A stretch of DNA of 16,572 nt from Victivallales bacterium (GTDB lineage: Bacteria > Verrucomicrobiota > Lentisphaeria > Victivallales > JAADHT01). Each line of letters begins with the position of its first letter. Within the stretch, counting starts at the first letter, position 1. The translations under genes were made by a program, and so were the position numbers. Under the pieces are notes generated by a model. That model saw only the letters and a program-made list of their open reading frames with translations, searched no databases and had not been told where the DNA came from. Below, piece after piece: positions 7,678 through 14,322 of this stretch. Location of the stretch: the NCBI GenBank assembly GCA_016930955.1, contig JAFGFR010000026.1:1-16572 (forward strand), read 5' to 3'.

Positions 7678-8310
7678 ATGAGTGAGCAAATTCTTGAGAG
7701 CATGAAAGAAAGCCTTATGAAAGGCAAAGCCGATGAAGTCAAGAGGCTATGCAATGAGGCAGTGGCAAGCAAGCTGTCGGTAGAGCAGATTCTCAACGAG
7801 GGACTCATCTCCGCAATGAACATCATCGGGAAAAAATTCAAGAACAATGAGGTCTATGTCCCCGAAGTCCTTATCGCAGCCAGAGCAATGAATGCCGGCA
7901 TGGCCATTCTCAAGCCACTGCTCAAGGAGGCCGATGTCAAGGCCAAGGGCACCATTTGTGTCGGCACGGTAAAGGGCGACTTGCACGATATCGGCAAGAA
8001 CCTCGTCTGCATGATGCTCGAGGGTGCCGGCTACGAGGTGATCGACCTGGGCGTCAACGTCGACCCCGACAAGTTCGTGAACGCCGCCAAGGAAAAGAGC
8101 CCGGACATCATAGCCATGAGCGCTCTTCTCACGACAACCATGGGCTCGATGAAGTCCACGATAGATGCCCTGAAGGCTGCTGGACTGTCAACCAAGACCA
8201 TGGTAGGCGGAGCTCCGCTGACCGACAACTTCGCCAAGGAGATCGGTGCAGACGGCTATGCCCCCGACGCGGCTTCCGCAGTCGACATGGCCAACACTCT
8301 GGTCGCATAA
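7678..8310 (+). CDS. Methyltransferase-type corrinoid (B12-binding) protein
   Basis: 210 residues, the usual size for MtaC/MtbC/MttC-type corrinoid proteins, which carry a methyl group on cobalamin between a substrate methyltransferase and a second methyltransferase acting on tetrahydrofolate or a thiol. Residues 1-85 are the helical cap domain (B12-binding 2), with ILNEGLISAMNIIGKKFKNNEVYVPEVLIAAR-like spacing. Residues 88-210 are the Rossmann B12 domain with GDLHDIGKN, where H103 is the lower axial cobalt ligand, then SALLTTTM (148-155), VGGAP (176-180) and ADGYAPDAASAV. No methyltransferase (MttB, MtaB) or reductive activator is adjacent, so the partner must be elsewhere. It is divergent from the PocR-AraC gene, which probably regulates it. 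A terminator-like hairpin follows 24 bases after the stop. Confidence 0.93.
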   Translation: MSEQILESMKESLMKGKADEVKRLCNEAVASKLSVEQILNEGLISAMNIIGKKFKNNEVYVPEVLIAARAMNAGMAILKPLLKEADVKAKGTICVGTVKGDLHDIGKNLVCMMLEGAGYEVIDLGVNVDPDKFVNAAKEKSPDIIAMSALLTTTMGSMKSTIDALKAAGLSTKTMVGGAPLTDNFAKEIGADGYAPDAASAVDMANTLVA

Positions 8311-8333
8311 GTCTATCGAGCAACTTTCCACCG

Positions 8334-8362
8334 GAAGGGCCGTGGTTATTCCCCGGTCCTTC
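8334..8362 (+). terminator. Hairpin after the corrinoid gene, possible terminator
   Basis: A stem of about 12 pairs with a 5-base loop (TTATT at 8346-8350): AAGGGCCGTGG at 8335-8345 pairs with CCCCGGTCCTT at 8351-8361 with one mismatch and one G-T pair, and G8334 pairs with C8362. The downstream T-run is poor (CTTGGTTGCC), so it may act as a weak terminator or protect the 3' end of the mRNA. Confidence 0.5.
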
Positions 8363-8802
8363 TTGGTTGCCTTATTCTTAGGTACCACGTTATCGTCGCA
8401 CGCTATCTTCCGCACGATATTCCCATTGCCTTCTCATTCACCATAAATACAGCAATTGCCGCAGTGTGCCCTAAATCTATTCTTAAGGCATTATATGCAA
8501 ATACTTTAATTGTCATTTCTGGGATTCAACTGCCTCATTTAGGTTCACCAGTGAGCCGATCGCAACTCTCCGCCCGAACTGCCTACATTAAAGCAATCAT
8601 GGCATTGAAGACGGCGTGTTCGGGTGTTATTGTGTCCGGGGGTGTTGGCTGTAAGATGGGTGAGCATTTGCTGGCGCGAACGATGGCGACAATGGAAAAA
8701 ACAAGATAACGAAGCCAATCAGCCCCTTCAAGCCGGGACCTAATTATTCGGGCCGGTGAAAGGGCACGATGTGATGAATGCTGGGCTTGCTTGAGGTGTT
8801 GA
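8363..8802. other. Gene-poor gap, nothing identified
   Basis: About 440 bases with no gene I can support. Short open frames exist on both strands but none has a recognisable motif or a good ribosome binding site. A small hairpin is visible around 8541-8556. The gap may hold the promoter of the dehydrogenase gene or a decayed gene. TTGAGGTG just before 8803 is that gene's ribosome binding site. Confidence 0.5.
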
Positions 8803-9669
8803 ATGAGGATATGCTGGATAGGCACGGGAGTGATGGGTGCGCCGATGGTCGGGCATCTGTTGGATGCCGGGCACGAGTGCACTGTATGCACGAGAACACG
8901 TGAGAAGGCGGAGGCTTTGATTGCCAGGGGTGCGAGATGGGCGGGGACACCTGCCGAGGCGGCGGAGGGGGCCGAATTCGCGGGTGTGATGGTTGGCATG
9001 CCTTCGGATGTCGAGCAGGTTGTGCTTGGCGCAGGCGGTATCATGGAGCGTCTGGGTTCCGGAGCCCTTCTTTCGGACTTCACGACGAGCAGCCCTGAGC
9101 TTGCGGTGAGAATTGCGGCGTTCGCAGAGGGCAGAGGTGTTTCGGCCTTGGACTCGCCTGTCTCTGGCGGTGATGTCGGTGCACGCAACGCGGCGCTTTC
9201 GATCATGGTCGGCGGGGATTCAGCAGCGTTCGAGAGGGCGCTGCCTGTGTACAGGCTTCTTGGGAAAACCGTCGAGCTGCAGGGCCCGGCGGGCGCGGGG
9301 CAGCACACGAAGATGGTCAACCAGATACTGATATGCGGCACGATGGCCGGGGTGTGCGAGGCATTGTTGTATGCCCGCAAGTCGGGGCTTGATCCCGAGC
9401 AGGTGCTCAAGAACGTCGGCGGCGGGGCAGCGGCGTCATGGGCGCTGGAGAACATGGCCCCCAGAATCATCAAGGACGATTTTGAGCCGGGGTTCTATGT
9501 AGAGCATTTTGTCAAGGACATGGAGATAGCCCTGGCCGAGTCTGCCAGGATGGGCATTGATCTTCCGGCCCTGAAGCTGGTGCATTCGTTGTATGTTGAG
9601 CTGAGGGACGGGCTCGGGATGGGAAGAAAGGGCACTCAGGCACTCGTCAAGGTGCTTGAGAAGTTGTGA
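8803..9669 (+). CDS. NAD(P)-dependent beta-hydroxyacid dehydrogenase (3-hydroxyisobutyrate dehydrogenase family)
   Basis: 288 residues, typical of the family that oxidises 3-hydroxyisobutyrate or reduces tartronate semialdehyde and succinic semialdehyde. The N-terminal Rossmann domain begins with IGTGVMGAPM (6-15). The substrate loop DSPVSGG (117-123), catalytic K170 in GAGQHTKMVNQ with N173, and the C-terminal cofactor-binding stretch FVKDMEIA (K238, D239) are all present. The exact substrate cannot be told from sequence. ATG 8803 has GAGGTG at 8793-8798, 4 bases upstream. It heads a co-directional group with the kinase-like and HD genes but is separated from the former by about 50 bases. 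The neighbours offer no obvious metabolic partner. An alternative reading is a GLYR-type semialdehyde reductase. Confidence 0.9.
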   Translation: MRICWIGTGVMGAPMVGHLLDAGHECTVCTRTREKAEALIARGARWAGTPAEAAEGAEFAGVMVGMPSDVEQVVLGAGGIMERLGSGALLSDFTTSSPELAVRIAAFAEGRGVSALDSPVSGGDVGARNAALSIMVGGDSAAFERALPVYRLLGKTVELQGPAGAGQHTKMVNQILICGTMAGVCEALLYARKSGLDPEQVLKNVGGGAAASWALENMAPRIIKDDFEPGFYVEHFVKDMEIALAESARMGIDLPALKLVHSLYVELRDGLGMGRKGTQALVKVLEKL

Positions 9670-9720
9670 TGTGTCGGGGTCTGCAGCCCTGCTGGTCTGA
9701 TTTTTTTGGAGATGTCTCTT

Positions 9721-10512
9721 GTGCCTGTCTGCATGATCGATCCCAGATATTGTTTCGGCGACAATGCCGATTTCGCGCCCTTGTCTGGTAGCGGGCGCAT
9801 AGGTGTGGTACGCAGGAAGGACGATTGCCCTGATCTGCGTGATTGCCTTGACGACCCCGAGAGATGGCTTTCCCGTGCGGAGATAGTGAAGGACAGCCGT
9901 TCGACCAAAGCGGGAATAGTCAGATTCAGCGACGGCAAACAGGTATTCATCAAGCGCTTCAACAACCGGAGCTTCTCGTACACGTTGAGGTACATGTTCA
10001 GGCAGGCACGGCCTTTCAGGGAGTGGACTTCAGCATGGGCGATGGAGAAGGCAGGGATACCCACGCCGCGGCCGATGGCGGCTTTCGCGCGCTACAGATG
10101 CAGCATCCCAGGCAATGCCTATCTTATCCGTGCCTCCGTCATGGACGTGGTGCCCACACTTGAGTTCTTCGAAAGGCTTAAAAAGTCACCTGATCTAGCC
10201 AAGTCATACCTGGACACCACAGCCGCGATGTTCGCAAAGATGCACGATGCCGGGATACTCCACGGAGACGCCAAATGCAGCAACATCTATATCGAGGACT
10301 GCGGCAGGGGCAGATACTCCTACGGTGTCTGGGATCTCCTGAGCTGCAAGGTCTATGGCAGGCCGCTTCCGGCGAGGCTAAGGCACAAGGAGTTGTCGCA
10401 CTTCGCCTGGTCCTATGCCGAGATATCCAAGCGTTCCGAGGGGGAGGCTGTCGAGGAATCAAGGATAAGAGAGGAGCTGATTAAGCGATGCAAAGCTTGC
10501 TCTCGAGGCTGA
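9721..10512 (+). CDS. WaaP/Kdo-kinase-like lipopolysaccharide kinase family protein
   Basis: 263 residues from GTG 9721. It has a protein-kinase-like fold: the ATP-binding lysine in VFIKRFNN (about K78), a WaaP-type segment RPFREWTSAWAMEKAGIPTPRP (about 97-118), the catalytic loop HGDAKCSNIYI (H181, D183, N188) and a metal-binding aspartate in VWDLLS (about D205), where typical kinases have DFG. Such proteins phosphorylate heptose or Kdo in the LPS core on the cytoplasmic side, which points to a diderm cell. The start is uncertain. The only Shine-Dalgarno-like GGAG (9708-9711) abuts ATG 9712 and sits 9 bases before GTG 9721, favouring GTG. TTG 9706 is also open. The 3' end overlaps the HD gene by 25 bases, so the two are probably coupled. 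Confidence 0.78.
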   Translation: MPVCMIDPRYCFGDNADFAPLSGSGRIGVVRRKDDCPDLRDCLDDPERWLSRAEIVKDSRSTKAGIVRFSDGKQVFIKRFNNRSFSYTLRYMFRQARPFREWTSAWAMEKAGIPTPRPMAAFARYRCSIPGNAYLIRASVMDVVPTLEFFERLKKSPDLAKSYLDTTAAMFAKMHDAGILHGDAKCSNIYIEDCGRGRYSYGVWDLLSCKVYGRPLPARLRHKELSHFAWSYAEISKRSEGEAVEESRIREELIKRCKACSRG

Positions 10513-11147
10513 AGTCGGAGGTGCGCAGGCGTTTCAGGAACGCCCCTGGCTGCCACGACTGGGACCATACCGCAAGGGTCCTGCGCAACGCCCGTGTGAT
10601 CGCCCGGGGCGAGTCGGCAAACAATGTGATACAAATGGCCGTTGTCGAGGCCGCTGCGGTGCTTCATGATGTTGCCCGCCCGGAGGAGTTGTGCTCCGAA
10701 GGGAAAAAATGCCATGCCGAACTCGGTGCCGGAATGTCACTCGAAATACTTTCCTCCTGCGGCTGCGGGGACCCTGAGTTCGCCGCCAGGGTGTCCGAAT
10801 GCGTCAGGCGACATCGTTTCAGGGGCAAACAGGCCAAGCCCGAGACCATCGAGCAGAAGATCGTCTACGACGCCGACAAGCTGGATCAGCTCGGCGCGGT
10901 GGGCGTGGGCAGGGCGATTCACTTCTCCGGCCGCATCGGGTCGGTGCTACACAATTCGCAAAAGGCCGCCATGGCATCCATAGCATATTCGAAGGGCGAC
11001 TCGGCATACCGCGAATATCTGGTCAAGTTGCGCCATGTCCCCGGGAAGATGCTCACGCCCACAGGCAGACGACTCGCCGCCGGAAGGGCGGAGTACATGC
11101 ACAACTTCTTTTCCCGTCTCGATGCAGAATACCAAGGCAGACTGTAG
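10488..11147 (+). CDS. HD-domain phosphohydrolase
   Basis: 219-residue cytoplasmic HD-superfamily protein resembling the YedJ type, metal-dependent hydrolases of nucleotides or other phosphate esters whose substrate is seldom known. Metal-binding residues are present in order: H23/H27 in CHDWDHT, the HD pair H60-D61 in VLHDVARPEE, H76, H109 in CVRRHRFRG, and D128/D130 in the YDADKLDQLGAVG segment. The start ATG lies 25 bases inside the kinase-like gene, with GAGGAG (10471-10476) 11 bases upstream. That long overlap suggests coupled translation and perhaps a joint task in envelope sugar-phosphate chemistry, but this is inference. A repeat end (11151-11167) lies just after the stop. Confidence 0.88.
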   Translation: MQSLLSRLKSEVRRRFRNAPGCHDWDHTARVLRNARVIARGESANNVIQMAVVEAAAVLHDVARPEELCSEGKKCHAELGAGMSLEILSSCGCGDPEFAARVSECVRRHRFRGKQAKPETIEQKIVYDADKLDQLGAVGVGRAIHFSGRIGSVLHNSQKAAMASIAYSKGDSAYREYLVKLRHVPGKMLTPTGRRLAAGRAEYMHNFFSRLDAEYQGRL

Positions 11148-11150
11148 GGG

Positions 11151-11167
11151 CAATTGAAATCGGCTCC
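11151..11167 (-). repeat. Copy of the inverted-repeat end sequence, divergent
   Basis: Read on the minus strand this is GGAGCCGATTTCAATTG. Its GAGCCGATTTCAA matches 12 of 13 bases of the left end of the element at 15336. It begins 4 bases after the HD gene stop. No matching second end was found in the 170 bases that follow. Confidence 0.4.
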
Positions 11168-11215
11168 AGTACTCCTTTATGCACAAAGATTCCGGTGTTT
11201 TCTCGCAAGACGACC

Positions 11216-11244
11216 TTGAAGTTTGCTCCCGGCACATCTATTGT
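11216..11244 (+). promoter_or_regulatory. Possible sigma-70-type promoter for the GH4/FAD pair
   Basis: TTGAAG (11216-11221) and TATTGT (11239-11244) are separated by 17 bases, each matching four of six consensus bases, in the 190-base gap before the GH4 gene. This is a chance-level match and is offered only as a candidate. Confidence 0.25.
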
Positions 11245-11337
11245 CGAATCGCGGTGAAATACAAAATCCTTGTAAGTTTTGCCCGGAGGCTTTACAGACA
11301 GTAAACCGTGGTGCTGCGAATATAAGGAGAGCAGTTA

Positions 11338-12729
11338 ATGAATGTTGTCTTTGTTGGAGGCGGATCGTTCAGGACATTGCCGATCGTGCGTGCGGCCATG
11401 AGCGACAGGAAGCTTTTCCATAGGGGGAGAATCACGCTTGTGGACTTCAATCTTGACCGTGCGGAGACAGTCGGACGCCTCATCATGAAAACCCCGGAAT
11501 ATGCAAAAAGCGCTTGCGAGATACTGTGGACCGACAAGCTTGACAAGGCGCTTCCCGGAGCAGATGTGGTCAGTGTGAGTTTCCCGGTCGGGTCACTGAA
11601 AACCTGTGCCCTGAGCGACATCGCCTGCGCAAAGCATGGCTTCTTCGGTTCCGATCAATTGTCGTTAAGCGGTGCATTCAGATCTGTCACCGGCGGCAAA
11701 ATATTACTGGACATAGCAAGACACATGGAGAAACATTGTCCAAAAGCATGGCTTGTCGATTTCGCCAACCCCGTGGCCGTTTACAGCGGGATGGTCAACA
11801 ACAACACCAAGATCAAGGCTCTGGGTGTCTGCGGAGGCTTCACGAACCACCGATGGGATCTTACGCGTCTCCTCTTTGACAAAGATGAATACTGTGACGA
11901 GTTCAAGGTGTCGTCTGCGGGGGTGAACCATTGCGCCATACTCCTGCGCGGCACATACCGTGGCAAGGACATCTACAAGCTCCTCGACAAGAGCATCAAC
12001 CGCAAAGGATGGAAGGCCTGTCGAATCCCGAAATTCCCTAAATCAGAGCGTCACATACGTTACGGCCTTGAGCGTCTTGCGGAGATGCGCCGCCGCTTCG
12101 GCACAATCATTTTCTCCACGGAAGGAGACGGGATGCAGCATGTTTTCTTTGAGGAAATGCAAAAAAATATGATGAAGAATTTCAAGGCTCGCTCATTGCC
12201 GCAGATCGAGAAGTCGGCAAGGGAACAAGCCGAGGCCAGAAAAAAGATTGACATCGAGTTCAAGGCACACCTTGACATGAGCCTCGACGCGGCATTCTGG
12301 GCTAGAGGCCCTCTTGAAAATCCGCTGTTTGCAATCGGGTTCGGTGACGCGACAGTGCTTGTCCTCAAAGCGCTGGCCGGATCAAAACAATGGATCGCGG
12401 CAAGTTACCCGAACCGCGGCGCAGTGAAGGGATTCAAGGACCGGACTGTCCTGGAGTATTCCATGTACCTGGACAAGGACGGTGTGCATCCGGAGCCGGA
12501 CCTCGAAGTGCCTGACTGTTTCCATGGCCTGATTAGCTCGCTTGCGACACACCAGACCCTCCTCGGAGATGCCATCGCAGCCAGTGACCCGAAAATCTTT
12601 GCCGACGCGCTTTTCTCATACCCCATCTATCAAAACTCGAAGGCAGCAAAAACTCTCTGGAAAGATCTGCTGAAGATCCATGCAAAGGAAATGCCGGCAG
12701 AGTTCCAGAAGGCGAAGGATTATTTTTAG
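11338..12729 (+). CDS. Glycoside hydrolase family 4, NAD+ and metal-dependent
   Basis: 463 residues, usual for GH4. These enzymes cleave alpha- or beta-glycosides (galactosides, glucuronides, 6-phosphoglucosides) by transient oxidation at C3, with bound NAD+ and Mn2+. The dinucleotide-binding start is VVFVGGGSFR (3-12). An aspartate after the second strand (D36) would bind the ribose. NP (144-145) and GVCGG with C165, then GVNHC with N197-H198, supply the metal and substrate ligands. The common CHG motif reads CGG here, with another histidine at H171, so metal binding may differ from the best-studied members. ATG 11338 follows AAGGAGAG by 7 bases. The FAD oxidoreductase gene starts 85 bases downstream, which suggests a shared role in sugar acid or glycoside breakdown. 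Substrate is unknown and no transporter is adjacent. Confidence 0.87.
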   Translation: MNVVFVGGGSFRTLPIVRAAMSDRKLFHRGRITLVDFNLDRAETVGRLIMKTPEYAKSACEILWTDKLDKALPGADVVSVSFPVGSLKTCALSDIACAKHGFFGSDQLSLSGAFRSVTGGKILLDIARHMEKHCPKAWLVDFANPVAVYSGMVNNNTKIKALGVCGGFTNHRWDLTRLLFDKDEYCDEFKVSSAGVNHCAILLRGTYRGKDIYKLLDKSINRKGWKACRIPKFPKSERHIRYGLERLAEMRRRFGTIIFSTEGDGMQHVFFEEMQKNMMKNFKARSLPQIEKSAREQAEARKKIDIEFKAHLDMSLDAAFWARGPLENPLFAIGFGDATVLVLKALAGSKQWIAASYPNRGAVKGFKDRTVLEYSMYLDKDGVHPEPDLEVPDCFHGLISSLATHQTLLGDAIAASDPKIFADALFSYPIYQNSKAAKTLWKDLLKIHAKEMPAEFQKAKDYF

Positions 12730-12751
12730 GTTTGTTCAAGAGACGATTCCA

Positions 12752-12767
12752 GAGCCAGTTTCAAACT
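12752..12767 (+). repeat. Solo copy of the inverted-repeat end sequence
   Basis: GAGCCAGTTTCAAACT, beginning 22 bases after the GH4 stop, equals the complement of the right end of the element at 15336-15506 except for one missing A. It continues into TTGAAA, so TTTCAA and TTGAAA form a short dyad at about 12759-12772. No GGCTC-type second end lies before the next gene. Confidence 0.5.
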
Positions 12768-12799
12768 TGAAATATGAGTTTTCCGGCGTAAGTGTACCC

Positions 12800-12807
12800 A
12801 GGAGGAG
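12800..12807 (+). promoter_or_regulatory. Ribosome binding site deciding the FAD oxidoreductase start
   Basis: A strong AGGAGGAG lies 7 bases before ATG 12815. The open frame extends back to 12680, inside the GH4 gene, but those residues do not look like this family. Confidence 0.8.
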
Positions 12808-12814
12808 ATGGATT

Positions 12815-14179
12815 ATGGGAAAAAAATTAGAATTTAACGGATCAATACCGTTCGATGACACATGGGATGTCATAGTAGTAGGCGGCGGCCCCGCCGGCAG
12901 TGCAGCAGCAACCGCTTCATCCAGGTCAGGAGCCAAGACACTGCTGATTGAAGCCATGGGCTGCCTCGGAGGCATGGGCACAGCAGGTCTCGTCCCAAGC
13001 TGGTGTCCATTTACTGACGGCGAAAAATTTATATGTGGCGGCATCGCAAAAGAAGTCTTTCTTGAAAGCAAAAAGGGCGTTGATCATATATCCGAGAAAG
13101 AAATCCATGGACACATTGCGATAAATCCTGAGCAATTAAAAAGAGTATATGACAATTTAGTGTTGAATTCAGGCGTCGAGATCCTTTTCAATACACAAGT
13201 CTGCAGCGTGAGAATGGATTGCAAGGATAGGGTCTCTGCGATAATTGTGGCAAATAAAAGTGGATTGGTTGCCTATGGTGGGAGTGTCTATATAGATTGT
13301 ACTGGTGACGGGGATGTGGCAGCTTGGGCAGGTGCAAGCTATGAAAAAGGTGAAAACGGGACCGGCGAATTTCAACCCGCTTCATTGTGCTTCATCCTCT
13401 CTAATGTCGATGCATATCACTATAATAATGGACCAAATATGCATGCCAGCGATGAGGATGCTCCAATTTGGAAGATATTAAATTCAGATAGGTACTCGGA
13501 AGTGCCGGATCTGGCGTTGTGCCCTAGCGTGATAGGACCCAACACGCTTGGATTCAATGCGGGACATCTAGTGGATTATGACAATACAGACCCCAAAAAA
13601 CAGACACAAGCCTTTATCAAGGGAAGGAAGATAGCAAAATATCTTCACGAGGGCCTCATGGAATACCACCCTAAGGCTTTCGCTGCTTCGTACCTGGTGT
13701 CAACTGCAGCAGCCTTAGGCGTCAGGGAGTCTCGGAGAATAATGGGGGAATACATGTTGACTCTTGAGGACTACAAAAGACGTCAAACCTTCGATGATGA
13801 GATAGCTCGCAACAATTATTCCATAGATATGCATCACAACAAGGAGTCTTCTATTAAAAACGTAAGACAGTTCAGGGAATATCTGCATGATAGAGACAGA
13901 AAATATGCGGGCAGTTACGGCAAGGGGGAGTCATACGGTATTCCTTATCGTTCGCTCATTCCTCAGGGCATAAAAAATATGTTGGTGGCAGGACGTTGTA
14001 TATCAAGCGACAGAGCTGTTCAGGCTAGCACAAGGGTAATGCCGATCTGCCTCGGTACCGGTGAGGCAGCGGGTGTCGCGGCAGCTTTCGCTGTTAACAA
14101 CAACAATGCTGATGTCAGAGATGTTGACATCAACAGGCTCAGACAGCAACTCAGAAAAAACGGGGCATATCTGCCGTGA
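12815..14179 (+). CDS. FAD-dependent oxidoreductase (PF12831-type)
   Basis: 454 residues from ATG 12815. The N-terminus carries the FAD-binding Rossmann motif DVIVVGGGPAGSAAA (GGGPAG at 23-28), an acidic residue E46 for the adenosine ribose, and GGMGTAGLVP (52-61). The second FAD contact CTGDGDVAAWAGA (162-174) and the C-terminal NMLVAGRCIS (388-397) with GTGEAAG (414-420) complete the family pattern. The substrate is not predictable; such proteins are common next to carbohydrate genes in PVC bacteria, and position after the GH4 gene suggests oxidation of a sugar-derived product. Third codon positions look richer in A and T than in neighbouring genes, which may mean a later arrival. There is no signal peptide, so it should be cytoplasmic. 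A hairpin lies in the 143-base gap after it. Confidence 0.9.
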   Translation: MGKKLEFNGSIPFDDTWDVIVVGGGPAGSAAATASSRSGAKTLLIEAMGCLGGMGTAGLVPSWCPFTDGEKFICGGIAKEVFLESKKGVDHISEKEIHGHIAINPEQLKRVYDNLVLNSGVEILFNTQVCSVRMDCKDRVSAIIVANKSGLVAYGGSVYIDCTGDGDVAAWAGASYEKGENGTGEFQPASLCFILSNVDAYHYNNGPNMHASDEDAPIWKILNSDRYSEVPDLALCPSVIGPNTLGFNAGHLVDYDNTDPKKQTQAFIKGRKIAKYLHEGLMEYHPKAFAASYLVSTAAALGVRESRRIMGEYMLTLEDYKRRQTFDDEIARNNYSIDMHHNKESSIKNVRQFREYLHDRDRKYAGSYGKGESYGIPYRSLIPQGIKNMLVAGRCISSDRAVQASTRVMPICLGTGEAAGVAAAFAVNNNNADVRDVDINRLRQQLRKNGAYLP

Positions 14180-14285
14180 CGGCACTACCGGAGTGCTTCA
14201 TCCTAAATTCGTTGATGGCGTGCACAGCAGGAAGGGCAACATTGGCCCAGGGGTGCGTACGCGTCACAGACCAAGTGTTGATTCT

Positions 14286-14302
14286 GTTGCGAGAATCGCA
14301 AC
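14286..14302. other. Small perfect hairpin between FAD oxidoreductase and channel genes
   Basis: GTTGCGA (14286-14292) and TCGCAAC (14296-14302) pair perfectly around GAA. No T-run follows, so it is not a standard terminator. It sits 20 bases ahead of the channel start and could act on translation or be an operator. Confidence 0.35.
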
Positions 14303-14322
14303 TGTAGAGAGGCGAGCATATT

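Noticed and set aside
8583..9473. Long minus-strand open frame (296 residues)
   Set aside because: It is mostly antisense to the well-supported dehydrogenase gene and its translation is low-complexity Pro/Ser/Ala, typical of a shadow frame.
9681..9707. Terminator after the dehydrogenase gene (CAGC/GCTG hairpin plus seven T)
   Set aside because: The stem is only four pairs and the T-run is too far from it; it more likely is just the leader of the kinase gene.
12680..12814. Earlier start for the FAD oxidoreductase inside the GH4 gene
   Set aside because: The Arg-rich translation is not family-like, and AGGAGGAG sits at the right distance from ATG 12815.
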